A DNA stretch of 64,000 nt from Pandoraea fibrosis (GCF_000807775.2 NZ_CP047385.1:2232001-2296000), one strand, 5' to 3'; positions 44,078-53,838 are shown, counted from the stretch's first letter. Translations and numbers: made by a program. Notes: generated by a model not told the origin, from the sequence alone.

Positions 44078-44824
44078 ATGGACACCACCGAAGCTCATTC
44101 GGTCTCTGAACGCGTTCTGCAAGTCCTTGTGACTGTGGCGCGTCATGGACGACCGATCGCGGCACGCGAGATCGCCGCGCAAACGAGCCTGCCGCTCTCC
44201 ACGGTTTACCGCCACCTCGTGCCGCTCAAGAAGTGGGGCCTGGTGCAGGAGCACGCCCATGAGGCGCTCTATGAACCGGGTCCGGTCGGCGTGCAATTGG
44301 CGTGGGGTTTCGACCACAACTCGCATCTTGTCACCCAGGCACGTGAGGAAATCGACGCCCTCGTGCAGCGCACCGGCGAGACTGTCGGTCTGCTTGTGGC
44401 CGCCAACGGCCAGGTCGTCTGCCTCGACATGCACGAGAGCGAGCAATCGCTGCGTTGCTCCTTTGCCAAGGGGCGTGCGCATCCGCTGGTGCATGGCGCG
44501 TCTGCCAAGGCACTGCTCTCGTTCCTGCCCCAGGCGACCCGCGAAAGCCTGATCGGCCGCCAATTGGCGGGCCAGCCGGTCGCGCAGGAGCGTCTCGTCG
44601 CGCAGGTCGAAGAGATTCGCAAGCAGCGATACGCGGTGTCCGAAAGCGAAGTGGATTTCGGCGTCTGGGGCGTGTCGGCCCCTGTGTTTGCCGCCAAGGA
44701 GCGTCTGGAGGGCACCATCACGCTGATGGCGCCGGCCGTGCGTGTGGCTCAGCGCCACGAAGAGCTGATCCGCCTCACGGTGGCAGCAGCCGAGCGTATT
44801 TCGAATCGATTGCAGTACTTTTAA
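44078..44824 (+). CDS. IclR-family regulator of the amino acid transporter operon
   Basis: A 248-residue IclR regulator. The winged helix is 'SVSERVLQVLVTVARHGRPIAAREIAAQTSLPLSTVYRHLVPLKKWGLV' (motif summary); the effector domain has 'REEIDALVQRTGETVGLLVAANGQVVCLDMHES' and 'VDFGVWGVSAPVF'. The start is uncertain: the frame is open to a TTG at 44000 and an ATG at 44021, but that stretch is hydrophobic and unlike IclR leaders, so 44078 is preferred. Its stop is 39 bp before the binding-protein gene, so the genes are probably one operon. Confidence 0.88.
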   Translation: MDTTEAHSVSERVLQVLVTVARHGRPIAAREIAAQTSLPLSTVYRHLVPLKKWGLVQEHAHEALYEPGPVGVQLAWGFDHNSHLVTQAREEIDALVQRTGETVGLLVAANGQVVCLDMHESEQSLRCSFAKGRAHPLVHGASAKALLSFLPQATRESLIGRQLAGQPVAQERLVAQVEEIRKQRYAVSESEVDFGVWGVSAPVFAAKERLEGTITLMAPAVRVAQRHEELIRLTVAAAERISNRLQYF

Positions 44825-44863
44825 CCGGTTTTAGCCGACCAAGACTACACGAAGGAGTACCAG

Positions 44864-45601
44864 ATGAAATTGCGTCACATCCTGTTCACGATGGCGCTGG
44901 CCGTCACCTGCTCGAGCAAAGTCTTCGCTGCCGACGACGTGTTGCGTGTTGCCACCGACGCGACCTTCCCGCCGTTCGAATATGTGGACAACGGCAAGCG
45001 CACCGGCTTCGACGTCGAAATGATCGAAGCGCTGGGCAAGGCCATGGGCAAGAAGGTCGAGTGGACGGATATCGATTTCAAGGGGCTGATCCCGGCCGTG
45101 CTTTCCAAACGCGTCGACGTGGCTGCTTCGGCGATCTACATCACCGACGAGCGCCTGAAGGTGGTGAACTTCACGCATCCCTACTACACCGGCGGTCTGG
45201 CGATTCTGGTGAAGGCAGATAACACGAGCATCAAGGAACCGGCCGACCTGACCGGCAAGAAGGTGTCGGTGCAGGTGGGAACGAAGTCGGTGCAATTCCT
45301 GAAGGAAAGCTATCCGAAGGTCGAGCGCGTGGAAGTCGAGAAGAACGATCAGATGTTCGAACTCGTGAAGATCGGTCGTGCCGACGCTGCCGTGACCGGC
45401 AAGCCGGCAGCGCTGCTGTACGCCAAGGCCAACCCGGGCGTGAAGGTGCTCGACAAGACGCTGACCGTTGAGCGTTATGGCTTCGCCGTGCGCAAGGGCG
45501 ACACCGAACTGACCAACGAGATGAACAAGGCGCTGGAGAAGGTTCGTGCAGACGGCACCTACGCTGCGCTGGTCAGCAAGTACTTCGGTACCGCGAAGTA
45601 A
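44864..45601 (+). CDS. Polar amino acid ABC transporter substrate-binding protein
   Basis: A 245-residue periplasmic binding protein of cluster 3 (SBP_bac_3). The signal peptide ends near 'KVFA-AD'. 'LRVATDATFPPFEYVDNGKRTGFDVEMIEAL' and 'VAASAIYITDERLKVVNFTHPYYTGGLAI' are the family marks for amino acids. Ligand is likely a polar or basic amino acid; the downstream hutG suggests histidine or a related compound. AGGAG lies 8 nt before the start. Confidence 0.93.
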   Translation: MKLRHILFTMALAVTCSSKVFAADDVLRVATDATFPPFEYVDNGKRTGFDVEMIEALGKAMGKKVEWTDIDFKGLIPAVLSKRVDVAASAIYITDERLKVVNFTHPYYTGGLAILVKADNTSIKEPADLTGKKVSVQVGTKSVQFLKESYPKVERVEVEKNDQMFELVKIGRADAAVTGKPAALLYAKANPGVKVLDKTLTVERYGFAVRKGDTELTNEMNKALEKVRADGTYAALVSKYFGTAK

Positions 45602-45623
45602 GCACGTCGCAAACGTAATACCG

Positions 45624-45665
45624 GGCGGGTTTGCCGTCACCCCGAATGGGATGACGGCGCCCGCC
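45624..45665 (+). other. Long hairpin between the binding-protein and permease genes
   Basis: GGCGGG ... GCCGTCA ... TGACGGC ... CCCGCC: outer and inner paired arms in a 42-bp element, no T-tract. Placed 22 bp after the binding-protein stop. Probably stabilises the binding-protein message. Confidence 0.65.
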
Positions 45666-45702
45666 GATGCAATAAAGCAGTAGAGCAACTGACGGAGTAC
45701 GC

Positions 45703-46371
45703 ATGGAACTCGATTTTTCGCCGGTGTGGGCAAACTGGCAGGACCTCGCGCGTGGCGCGCTCGTTACCGTCGAGGTAACTGCCTGCGCACTGGCGCTGGG
45801 CTGCGTGTTGGGTTTGCTGGTCGGCATGGGCCGCCTGAACCCGGCACATCGCATTCGCTACGGCATCTGTACCGCCTATGTCACGTTCATTCGTGGCACG
45901 CCGCTGCTGGTGCAGCTCTTTATCCTGTTCTTCGGACTGCCTCAGTTCAACATTCTGCTGCCGGCCTTCATGTGCGGTGTGCTGGGTCTGGGCATCTATA
46001 GCGGTGCCTATGTCTCGGAGATCGTGCGCGGTGCCATCCAGTCGATCGAACGCGGTCAGATGGAAGCCGCCCGCTCACTCGGCATGCCGTATGGTCAGGC
46101 CATGCGCTCGGTGATTCTGCCGCAGGCCGTTGTGCGCATGATTCCGCCGCTGGGCAACGAATTCATTGCGCTGATCAAGAACTCGGCCCTCGTGTCGCTG
46201 CTCACGATTCATGACGTGATGCACGAAGGTCAGAAAATCATCAGCGTGTCGTATCGCTCGCTGGAAGTGTATCTGGCGATTGCGTTTGTTTATCTGATTC
46301 TGACCGGTGTCACCACGCTGCTCCTGCAGCGCGCCGAGAAGTCCCTGCGTGCCGGAGGTGCCGTGCAATGA
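45703..46371 (+). CDS. Polar amino acid ABC transporter permease
   Basis: A 222-residue HisM/GlnP-type permease. '[26 protein letters not shown]' opens the fold, '[23 protein letters not shown]' is the classic family segment, and the EAA loop is '[47 protein letters not shown]'. About five helices. It overlaps the ATPase gene by 4 bp (ATGA). One permease gene suggests a homodimer. Confidence 0.95.
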   Translation: MELDFSPVWANWQDLARGALVTVEVTACALALGCVLGLLVGMGRLNPAHRIRYGICTAYVTFIRGTPLLVQLFILFFGLPQFNILLPAFMCGVLGLGIYSGAYVSEIVRGAIQSIERGQMEAARSLGMPYGQAMRSVILPQAVVRMIPPLGNEFIALIKNSALVSLLTIHDVMHEGQKIISVSYRSLEVYLAIAFVYLILTGVTTLLLQRAEKSLRAGGAVQ

Positions 46372-47144
46372 GCGAAGTGAAAAAGGAGATCGGCGCCCCG
46401 ATCCTGAAGATCGAGGGCCTGGGCAAGGCCTACGGCAGTCATCAGGTGCTCAAGGGCATCGACTTCGAAGTCGATGCGCGTCAGGTTGTCGTGGTCATCG
46501 GCCCGAGCGGTTCGGGCAAGAGCACGTTCCTGCGTTGCTGCAACGGGCTGGAAACGGCGGAGCAGGGCACCATCGAAATCGTGGGCAAGAAGCTCGTCGA
46601 TCACGGCAAGATGATGGGCGAGAACGCGCTCAATCATCTGCGTACCGAAGTGGGCATGGTGTTCCAGTCGTTTAATCTGTTCCCGCATCTGAGCGTGCTC
46701 GATAACGTCACGCTCGCACCGCGCAAGCTGCGCGGCATGAAGAGCGCCGACGCCGAGAAGCTCGCTCGCGAATTGCTGGCGAAGGTGGGACTGGCGGCGA
46801 AGGCCGACGTCTATCCGGGCACGCTGTCGGGCGGTCAGAAGCAGCGTGTGGCGATTGCCCGCGCACTGGCCATGCAACCGCAAGTCATGTTGTTCGACGA
46901 GCCGACCTCGGCACTCGATCCGGAACTCGTGGGGGAAGTGCTTCAGGTGATGAAGGCGCTCGCAAACGACGGCATGACAATGCTGGTGGTCACGCACGAG
47001 ATGGGATTCGCCCGCGAAGTGGCCGATGTCGTGGTCGTGATGGATCAGGGGCGAATCATCGAAGCGGGCGCGCCGGAGCAGATTTTCACTGCGCCGCGTG
47101 AAGCGCGCACGCGAGAATTCCTGCAAGCGGTCATCGCACGGTAA
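46368..47144 (+). CDS. Polar amino acid ABC transporter ATP-binding protein
   Basis: A 258-residue ATPase. Walker A '[18 protein letters not shown]', Q-loop '[16 protein letters not shown]', signature '[19 protein letters not shown]', Walker B '[16 protein letters not shown]' and H-loop '[13 protein letters not shown]' are all present and typical of GlnQ/HisP. It overlaps the permease stop and is followed by hutG after 18 bp. Confidence 0.96.
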   Translation: MSEVKKEIGAPILKIEGLGKAYGSHQVLKGIDFEVDARQVVVVIGPSGSGKSTFLRCCNGLETAEQGTIEIVGKKLVDHGKMMGENALNHLRTEVGMVFQSFNLFPHLSVLDNVTLAPRKLRGMKSADAEKLARELLAKVGLAAKADVYPGTLSGGQKQRVAIARALAMQPQVMLFDEPTSALDPELVGEVLQVMKALANDGMTMLVVTHEMGFAREVADVVVVMDQGRIIEAGAPEQIFTAPREARTREFLQAVIAR

Positions 47145-47162
47145 GGCAAGGCAGGCAAACGT

Positions 47163-48110
47163 ATGACAATTGATCGAACGGTCTGGCAAGGCCGTGTGGA
47201 TACCGGCGAAACCGGCCATACCCTGCGTCTGCATCAGGTGCTGCGCGATTACGATGCGTCGCAGGCGGCGGGCGGCGCAGTCGTGCTGGGCTTTTGCAGC
47301 GACGAGGGTGTGCGCCGCAATCATGGGCGTCAGGGCGCGGTCGCTGGGCCGGACATGCTGCGTCGCGCGCTCGCGAGCCTGCCGGTGAAGGGCACGCCGG
47401 TCGTGTTCGATGGCGGCAATATTGTGTGCGCCGACGACCGGCTCGAAGCGGCGCAAGCCGCGCTCGGCCACCGCGTGGCCGAGGTGCTGGCCGCCGGTGC
47501 GCTGCCGGTCGTGCTGGGTGGTGGGCATGAGATTGCCTATGGCACCTTCCTGGGCGTTGCCGAGCATTTCGGCGACCGTCTGCGCGACGAGCCGATCCTG
47601 ATCCTCAATTTCGACGCGCACTTCGACCTGCGTGCACAACCGACGGCCAGCTCGGGTACGCCGTTCTGGCAGATTTCGCAGTTGCTCGCGGGCCGTCAGG
47701 CGCCTTTCCATTACGCCTGTCTTGGTGTGAGCCGCTACAGCAATACCGATGCCCTTTTCGAGCGTGCGGAATCGCTGAACGTGGATTACTGGCTCGACGA
47801 CACGATGCTCGCGCATCGTTTGCCGGAAATGTGCGAGCGGCTCGAGAAGAAGCTTGCACAAGTGAGTCACATCTATCTGACCATCGACATGGACGTGCTC
47901 CCAGGCGAGAAGGCGCCGGGCGTGTCGGCACCGGCGGCGCATGGCGTGGCTCTGGAAGTTGTCGAAGCGCTCATCGGCGTGGTTCGCCGCTCCGGCAAGT
48001 TACGTGTCGCGGATATCGCCGAGTACAACCCGACGTATGACCGCGACGGTCTGACCGCGCGAGTCGGCGCTCGTCTTCTGCATCCGCTCATCACGCAGTT
48101 GAAAGGCTGA
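47163..48110 (+). CDS. hutG: Formimidoylglutamase
   Basis: A ureohydrolase that cuts N-formimino-L-glutamate to glutamate and formamide, the last step of one histidine route. The 315 residues have the binuclear Mn site: 'VVLGGGHEIAYG', 'NFDAHFDLRAQP', and 'TIDMDVLPGEKAPGVSAP'. 'RRNHGRQGAVAGPDMLRRAL' is typical of HutG. It is co-transcribed with an amino acid importer rather than with hutHUI, none of which are in the window. Confidence 0.93.
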   Translation: MTIDRTVWQGRVDTGETGHTLRLHQVLRDYDASQAAGGAVVLGFCSDEGVRRNHGRQGAVAGPDMLRRALASLPVKGTPVVFDGGNIVCADDRLEAAQAALGHRVAEVLAAGALPVVLGGGHEIAYGTFLGVAEHFGDRLRDEPILILNFDAHFDLRAQPTASSGTPFWQISQLLAGRQAPFHYACLGVSRYSNTDALFERAESLNVDYWLDDTMLAHRLPEMCERLEKKLAQVSHIYLTIDMDVLPGEKAPGVSAPAAHGVALEVVEALIGVVRRSGKLRVADIAEYNPTYDRDGLTARVGARLLHPLITQLKG

Positions 48111-48179
48111 CGCAGATCGGTAGACGCGAGTTCGCTGTAGGGTAATTTGCGCCGTTTGCAGAACTTCTGCGCGACAATA

Positions 48180-48218
48180 GGGCGGGCGATCGAACCATCG
48201 ATCGCCCGCCCTAATTTT
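48180..48218 (+). terminator. Terminator after hutG
   Basis: GGGCGGGCGATCGA-ACCA-TCGATCGCCCGCCC: a 14-bp perfect stem, then TAATTTTT. Confidence 0.92.
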
Positions 48219-48260
48219 TGTGCGCTGCCGCATAAAGCGTTGTCGACAAGCGAGGTCATG

Positions 48261-48833
48261 ATGACAGAGCAGACGAACTCCCCGAGCGATACCCGTACCG
48301 AAGTTGCCACGCTGGCGGGTGGCTGTTTTTGGTGTCTCGAGGCTTGCTATCAGCAGTTGGACGGCGTCAAGTCCGTCGTCTCGGGTTATGAAGGCGGCCG
48401 TGTCGACAACCCGACCTACGAGCAGGTCTGTGAGGGCGAAACCGGTCACGCGGAAGTGGTGCGGTTGACCTACGACCCGGAGGTTGTCTCGTTCGAAGAA
48501 TTGCTGATCGTGTTTTTCCAGATTCACGATCCGACGACCGTCAACCGTCAGGGCAACGACGTTGGCACGCAATACCGCTCTGCGATCTTCTATCAGGATG
48601 AGAAGCAGAAGGAGATCGCCGAGCATCTCATCGCCGAACTGATGGCCGAGATGACTTACCCCGCACCGATCGTCACGCAAGTGGTCCCGACGCAGACGTT
48701 CTGGCCGGCCGAGGCGTATCACCAGAACTACTTCCGTCAGCATCCCGATCAGGGTTACTGCGCTTATGTAGTCGCCCCGAAACTCAAGAAATTCCGCGAG
48801 AAGTTTGCGCGCCGTCTCAAGTCGGCGGCTTAA
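48261..48833 (+). CDS. msrA: Peptide methionine (S)-S-oxide reductase
   Basis: Repairs oxidised methionine. The 190 residues carry the catalytic 'GGCFWC' (C22 and C25), 'GYEGGRVDNPTYEQVCEGETGHAEVV' and 'YRSAIFYQDEKQ', and 'AEAYHQNYF'. Start 48261 is chosen since GAGG lies 5 nt upstream; the ATG at 48258 is too close. It stands alone, after a terminator. Cytosolic, with no signal peptide. Confidence 0.95.
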   Translation: MTEQTNSPSDTRTEVATLAGGCFWCLEACYQQLDGVKSVVSGYEGGRVDNPTYEQVCEGETGHAEVVRLTYDPEVVSFEELLIVFFQIHDPTTVNRQGNDVGTQYRSAIFYQDEKQKEIAEHLIAELMAEMTYPAPIVTQVVPTQTFWPAEAYHQNYFRQHPDQGYCAYVVAPKLKKFREKFARRLKSAA

Positions 48834-48917
48834 CCTAACCAAGTCCCTCACCGCCGTCCCCGACACGTCGAGCCTCTTGCGACGACGCGGGGCGGCGCGG
48901 TTCAGCCTGGCGTTGGG

Positions 48918-49739
48918 TTACAGAATCACACACGGACCGCTTTGCATCAGGTCGAGCGGATCGTGGTGGCGGTACGGGCCGCTCGCCCGCGGTGAACGAC
49001 CCAGATCGGAACGCTGACGGCATCGGGCCAATTGCGCGGTGAAATCGGCAAGGGTGGTGTCGTCCTTTGCCGCGAGCGTGTTGCCGGCGGGGGGGAGTGT
49101 AGTGTGTCCCCGCACTCCCGCTGCTCGGTAATGGAATCCGAGGATTGCCGCATGCGCTTCTCTGATGAGAGGCGCATGCGGATTCCCTTCATGAAGAAAT
49201 GCCAGTTCGCTCTCGCCGGCGAACAGCAACGCGTCCTCTTTCCCTTCGTCAAGCTCCGGAAACGCGAACCGTCCGATTTCGACGCTGTGCGCGCCGACGT
49301 CGTAGCTCAATGCCGTCAGTGTTCCGGGCAAGTAAGCGGGATCGTCGCGAAGGAGCGATGGCAGCCCCATTTCCTTGACTCGCGCCTCGACCGAGACTTC
49401 GGTGCCTTCCGGGTGAAACGTTAGAAGCTCACCAAGCGCCTTGCGCAGCTCGGCGTTGCTGGTGTATCGCCCGGTTCCACACGCGTTGTGCGGCGTGATC
49501 AGCTCCGCGAGCACATTATCGAAGTAGTCTCTCACTGGTATGACGCGGCACGTGAAGGCCGCGCGGCCCAAGCGAGCGTAGAGCCGCTCCGACGTTGTCG
49601 AAGCAGGGCTCCTTGCGTGAGGCCGGTTCTCGATCCTTTCCATGTCGATGGCGATTTCGTGGCGATTCGCGCGAGCGTCAATCGCATAGGAACCGGCGTT
49701 TGATAGTACGGACGAAATTACCAAGGCGAGTGGCGGCAT
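48918..49739 (-). CDS. Hypothetical protein, possible exported
   Basis: A 273-residue protein I do not recognise. The first 14 residues ('PPLALVISSVLSNAG') are hydrophobic and could start a short signal, but the n-region has no basic residue. The rest has mixed composition, with 'LTFHPEGTEVSVEARVKEMGLPSLLRDDPAYLPGTL' and 'FAFPELDEGKEDALLFAGESELAFLHEGNPHAPL' looking like ordered segments, and a basic tail. CGGAG lies 8 nt before the start, and no better frame exists here, so it is likely real. It may be in an operon with the upstream minus-strand gene at 49830-50171. Confidence 0.6.
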   Translation of the reverse strand: MPPLALVISSVLSNAGSYAIDARANRHEIAIDMERIENRPHARSPASTTSERLYARLGRAAFTCRVIPVRDYFDNVLAELITPHNACGTGRYTSNAELRKALGELLTFHPEGTEVSVEARVKEMGLPSLLRDDPAYLPGTLTALSYDVGAHSVEIGRFAFPELDEGKEDALLFAGESELAFLHEGNPHAPLIREAHAAILGFHYRAAGVRGHTTLPPAGNTLAAKDDTTLADFTAQLARCRQRSDLGRSPRASGPYRHHDPLDLMQSGPCVIL

Positions 49740-49829
49740 TGTTGGTGCTCCGTTAGGGTGAGGGACGCGGGAGGGGGCATTGGGTAAAGCGACTGAGAGT
49801 GGATTGCATGTTCTACGTGGCTATCGGCA

Positions 49830-50171
49830 TCAACCCACAACAAGGGCAGGCGCCCCACCGCTCGCCGCATACAGGATCAGACAGGGTTCGTCGACAAAGA
49901 CGGCATGCCCGTAGGCGGCGTCTAGGCTGTCGAAGAAGAAGGCTTCGGCTGCACTCGGCACCCGCTGCGTCACGATCTCGAAACGGTGGTGATCGAAGCG
50001 AATGTCGAGATACGTCAGACTCACATGAAACCAGACCACATAACCGGCAAATGGCAGCACTGACGGCAGCGTCGGAACGCCGCCGGTCGAGTGCGATTCG
50101 CCGTCCGACGCTGCGACGCCTTGCGCTTCCAGCCAACGCCGATAGTCTTCGCGCACAGGTCGATTTTTCAT
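49830..50171 (-). CDS. Hypothetical protein, 113 residues
   Basis: Unrecognised small protein with a strong AGGAG 8 nt before the ATG at 50171. 'YRRWLEAQGVAASDGES' is followed by 'VLPFAGYVVWFHVSLTYLDIRFDHHRFEIVTQRVPSAAEAFFFDSLDAAYGHAVFVDEPCLILY' (motif summary), rich in aromatic residues and likely a compact alpha/beta domain. No signal peptide or clear membrane span. It lies 90 bp before the minus-strand gene at 48918-49739. Confidence 0.62.
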   Translation of the reverse strand: MKNRPVREDYRRWLEAQGVAASDGESHSTGGVPTLPSVLPFAGYVVWFHVSLTYLDIRFDHHRFEIVTQRVPSAAEAFFFDSLDAAYGHAVFVDEPCLILYAASGGAPALVVG

Positions 50172-50711
50172 GGTCGTTTCTCCTGAGAAGTGACGACGAC
50201 GCTTCCTGAGGCGTCGAGCGATAGTGCGGCCGTTGTCAAGGCACGGATTTCGGAAACGACCGGTGCGCTGCCGAATTTGCATCGCACCGTCGAAGCGCGC
50301 GGCGTCCAGCGACGTTGCCACGTCATATGGGTGCCGGCCGCACGCGCTGAAGCCCGACGCAATCTAAGTCCTTTGCGCGGCATCGTTCGGTGTCCGGTCA
50401 ACGATATCGATGATGCCCGGTGTGCCGACTTCCGGGATGAAGGAGCGTCTGAAAGGGGTATCGGACAACACCCGATTCCGGGGCTACCGGCGCCCAAAGC
50501 GGGTCGCCCCCAGGGTGAACGTGGTGCCGACGGCCGTTGAAATTCCCTCACGGGGGGCCTGACATGAGAGCTCGCGAGGGCAGAAGACCAGACGCCAAGG
50601 CCGTCCAGGCGAATCGGTCCGGAAACCCGCATGGCACCTGAATGTTCATATATTCATTATTTTTCGCATAAAATACCGGCTTCCCTCCATGAAGTCTTCA
50701 GGTAGTCCGCC
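50172..50711. other. 540-bp region without a convincing gene
   Basis: No frame here has both a ribosome-binding site and a protein-like translation. The right end is AT-rich and holds a promoter-like stretch for the transporter gene: TGAAT-N8-ATTCA (50639-50656) and a TAAAAT -10-like element near 50670. The rest (50200-50620) may be a decayed gene or a long leader. Confidence 0.5.
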
Positions 50712-52286
50712 GTGCGCCCCCTGCCTTTCCGCGATGCGTTGATGGCCATGATCGGCATCGCGCTCGTCAATATGCTGGTCGCTCTCGACCAGACCGTTGT
50801 CAGTACAGCACTCCCGTCCATCGTCGCCGAACTCAAAGGGTTCGAGTATTACGCCTGGATTGCGAGCATTTACCTGTTGGCCTCCGTGGTCACCGTGCCG
50901 GTATTCGGCCGGCTAGGGGACTATTTCGGCCGACGGCAGTTCGTGATCGCTTCGGTACTGACCTTCACCATCGCCTCGCTGCTGTGCGGGCTGGCCCCCA
51001 ACATGCCGTTCCTCGTGTTTGCACGCGGGTTGCAGGGGATCGGCGGCGGCATGATGGTCGGTACGGCCTTTGCTTCGGTGCCGGACCTGTTCCCCGACGC
51101 CCGCTCACGCGTGCGCTGGCAGGTCGTGATTACCACGGCTTACGGCATTGGCACGGCCGCCGGGCCGTCGCTGGGCGGGCTGCTCTCCGAGCATTTCGGC
51201 TGGCGTTCGACGTTCTTCGTGAACCTGCCGGTCGGTCTGGCGGCGTTGTACTTCGTATGGCGATACCTGCCGAAATTCCCGCCGGCGCATCGGGGCGAAG
51301 TTCGGGTGGACTGGCGCGGCGCGGCGTGGATCGCGATCGTGCTCGGTGGCTTTCAGGTGTTTATCGAAAACGTGCCGGCGCATGGCGCTTCGCTCGGGAA
51401 TCTGCTGCTGATCGCTGCCGTCGTGTTCGGCTTCTGGGCGTTGCTGCGCACCGAGCGCCGGGCCACGCACCCGATCGTGCCGCTCGATATGTTCCGGCAC
51501 CCGCAACTCATCGTGCTCTTCACGCTGTCGGTGCTGATCGGTTTTGTGATGTATTCGCTGATTTTCTTTGCGCCGCTGCTGTTGCAGGGCGGATTCGGCC
51601 TGAGTCCGCAGGGCGCAGGCCTGATCGCGACGCCCATTGCGGCATGTATCGCGCTGGGCAGCTTCATCAATACGCCAATCGTGGTGCGCCTCTCGCGGCC
51701 CACCAACATGCTGATCCTAGGGTTTTGTCTGCTCGCGGTGGCGTCGGCGGGCGTGGGGCTGGCGCATCGGGATACGTCGCACGGCCTGCTGGCATTGATG
51801 ATGGCCTGTGCGGGCATCGGCATTGGTTTCATCCTGAACAACATGAACGTGTTCGGACAGGAAATCGCGGGGCGCGAGCGTTTCGGCATTACCACCGCGC
51901 TGTTGCAGTCGACGCGGATGGTCGGCGGCATGCTGGGCACGACCATCGTGGGCACGCTGGTCAATCACTGGTACGCCAACGGCGTGGCCGGTGCCGTGTC
52001 GGGTTACGACGGCACCCCGGCGGCCCACGCGGTCGCACGGGCGCTCGATCCGCGCATCCTGATCGATCCGGCCCTGCGTGCCGATTTGCTGATGGACCTG
52101 CGCGCCATGGGCATCGACGGTGCGCCGTTGGTGGAAACCGCTCGCCAGACGCTCGTGAACGCTGTGCACGCCGGGGTGTTGCTGACGGGCATTGCGGCGA
52201 TCATTGCTGCCGTGCTGGTGCGCCGCATTCGGCAGATCCAGTTTCCCAAGCATATCGACCGTTCGGCGGTCGCCGCGCCGGAATAA
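50712..52286 (+). CDS. DHA2-family MFS multidrug transporter (EmrB/QacA type)
   Basis: A 524-residue, 14-helix drug/proton antiporter. 'LVNMLVALDQTVVSTALPSIVAEL' is the DHA2 motif D1, 'GRLGDYFGRRQFV' motif A, 'RGLQGIGGGMMVGTAFA' motif B, and 'AYGIGTAAGPSLGGLLSEHFGWRSTFFVNLPVG' motif C. The GTG at 50712 is taken as start; an ATG at 50742 is an alternative. No EmrA or outer-membrane partner is adjacent, so it probably works alone. An imperfect palindrome lies in its promoter, but no regulator gene is beside it. Confidence 0.93.
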   Translation: MRPLPFRDALMAMIGIALVNMLVALDQTVVSTALPSIVAELKGFEYYAWIASIYLLASVVTVPVFGRLGDYFGRRQFVIASVLTFTIASLLCGLAPNMPFLVFARGLQGIGGGMMVGTAFASVPDLFPDARSRVRWQVVITTAYGIGTAAGPSLGGLLSEHFGWRSTFFVNLPVGLAALYFVWRYLPKFPPAHRGEVRVDWRGAAWIAIVLGGFQVFIENVPAHGASLGNLLLIAAVVFGFWALLRTERRATHPIVPLDMFRHPQLIVLFTLSVLIGFVMYSLIFFAPLLLQGGFGLSPQGAGLIATPIAACIALGSFINTPIVVRLSRPTNMLILGFCLLAVASAGVGLAHRDTSHGLLALMMACAGIGIGFILNNMNVFGQEIAGRERFGITTALLQSTRMVGGMLGTTIVGTLVNHWYANGVAGAVSGYDGTPAAHAVARALDPRILIDPALRADLLMDLRAMGIDGAPLVETARQTLVNAVHAGVLLTGIAAIIAAVLVRRIRQIQFPKHIDRSAVAAPE

Positions 52287-52484
52287 GTGGGGATCAGTTG
52301 AATCAGTTGGAATCAGCGCGAAAGCGGCCCGGTGTTGTCCTAACGGGCGATGCCAACTGGCGCAAAACCGCAGCACAGGGCAAGCCAACGCCCGTCAAAA
52401 TGCCGGGCCGGGTCCGACCTCGTTTACAATGCGCGGTGTTTGCCGGGTGAGCCGGCATCAACGAATTTTGTGAACGAGGTTTCC

Positions 52485-53678
52485 ATGATCATCAAGCCAC
52501 GCGTGCGCGGCTTCATCTGCGTCACCACCCACCCCGTCGGCTGCGAAGCCAACGTCAAGCAACAAATCGAATATGTGAAGGCACAAGGCCCGATCGCGAA
52601 CGGCCCGAAGAAGGTGCTCGTGATCGGCGCGTCGACCGGCTATGGCCTGGCCGCGCGCATTACCGCCGCCTTCGGTGCCGACGCGGCAACGCTGGGTGTG
52701 TTTTTCGAGCGCGCGGGCAGCGAGACCAAGCCGGGAACGCCGGGTTGGTACAACACCGCTGCCTTCGACAAATTCGCTACCGAGAAGGGCCTGTACGCGA
52801 AGAGCATCAACGGCGACGCGTTCTCCAAGGAGATCAAGGCCAAGACCATCGAGACGATCAAGAACGATCTTGGTCAGGTCGATCTGGTCGTATACAGCCT
52901 GGCCGCGCCGCGCCGCACGCATCCGGAAACGGGGCAGGTGTTCAGTTCGGTGCTCAAGCCGATCGGCAAGTCGGTGACGCTGCGCGGCATCGATACGGAC
53001 AAGGAAGTCGTCAAGGCGTCGGTGTTCGAGCCGGCGTCGCAGGAAGAAATCGATAACACCGTGGCCGTCATGGGTGGCGAAGACTGGCAGATGTGGATCG
53101 ACGCGCTTGCCGAAGCCGGCGTGCTCGCGCCGGGGGCCAAGACGACAGCATTCACCTATCTCGGCGAGAAGATCACGCACGACATCTACTGGAACGGTTC
53201 CATTGGCGCCGCCAAGAAGGACCTCGACGAGAAGGTGCTGGATATTCGCGCCAAGCTCGCCGCGAACGGGGGCGATGCCCGCGTGGCCGTGCTCAAGGCG
53301 CTGGTCACGCAGGCCAGCTCGGCCATTCCGATGATGCCGCTCTACCTCTCGCTGCTGTTCAAGGTCATGAAGGCCAAGGGCACGCACGAAGGCTGTATCG
53401 AGCAGATCTATGGTCTGTACAAGGACAGTCTGTACAGCGCTACGCCGCGCCTCGACGACGAAGGCCGTGTGCGCACCGACCAGAAGGAACTCTCGGCGGA
53501 TGTGCAGGCGGAAGTCTCGGCGCTGTGGGATAAGGTGACGGACGAGAACCTGTACGAGTTGACGGATTTCGTGGGCTACAAGCACGAGTTCCTGCGTCTG
53601 TTCGGCTTCGAGATCGACGGTGTCGATTACGAGGCCGACGTGAATCCGGACGTGCCGATTCCGCACCTCGTGGCGTAA
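52485..53678 (+). CDS. fabV: Enoyl-ACP/enoyl-CoA reductase FabV
   Basis: NADH-dependent reduction of trans-2-enoyl-ACP, the last step in fatty-acid elongation. The 397 residues begin '[21 protein letters not shown]', then the Rossmann segment '[16 protein letters not shown]'. The Y-(x)8-K active site is '[10 protein letters not shown]'. This long enzyme class is often insensitive to triclosan, unlike FabI. Start 52485 matches the usual N-terminus. It stands alone with a hairpin downstream. Confidence 0.96.
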   Translation: MIIKPRVRGFICVTTHPVGCEANVKQQIEYVKAQGPIANGPKKVLVIGASTGYGLAARITAAFGADAATLGVFFERAGSETKPGTPGWYNTAAFDKFATEKGLYAKSINGDAFSKEIKAKTIETIKNDLGQVDLVVYSLAAPRRTHPETGQVFSSVLKPIGKSVTLRGIDTDKEVVKASVFEPASQEEIDNTVAVMGGEDWQMWIDALAEAGVLAPGAKTTAFTYLGEKITHDIYWNGSIGAAKKDLDEKVLDIRAKLAANGGDARVAVLKALVTQASSAIPMMPLYLSLLFKVMKAKGTHEGCIEQIYGLYKDSLYSATPRLDDEGRVRTDQKELSADVQAEVSALWDKVTDENLYELTDFVGYKHEFLRLFGFEIDGVDYEADVNPDVPIPHLVA

Positions 53679-53734
53679 GCCATCAGCACGCCCCGCACGG
53701 GCGTAGTGAGACTTAGCGAGACGTAGTGCGATGG

Positions 53735-53780
53735 CGAAGGCCTGAGTCCGGCGAAAGCCGGCTCAGGCCTTCGTCGTTTC
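53735..53780 (+). terminator. Hairpin terminator after fabV
   Basis: CGAAGGCCTGAG-T-CCGGC, GAAA loop, GCCGG-CTCAGGCCTTCG: 17 paired bases with one bulge, then a weak T-rich stretch (TCGTCGTTTC). Confidence 0.7.
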
Positions 53781-53838
53781 AGCGCATGCCGGAGGGGGCA
53801 GATGGCCGCGAAATCGGCGTTAGTCGGTTTCCGTCGAC

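Noticed and set aside
50168..50632. A 154-codon minus-strand open frame in the region before the transporter
   Set aside because: No ribosome-binding site, Arg/Ser-rich translation, and it overlaps the strong start of the gene ending at 50171.
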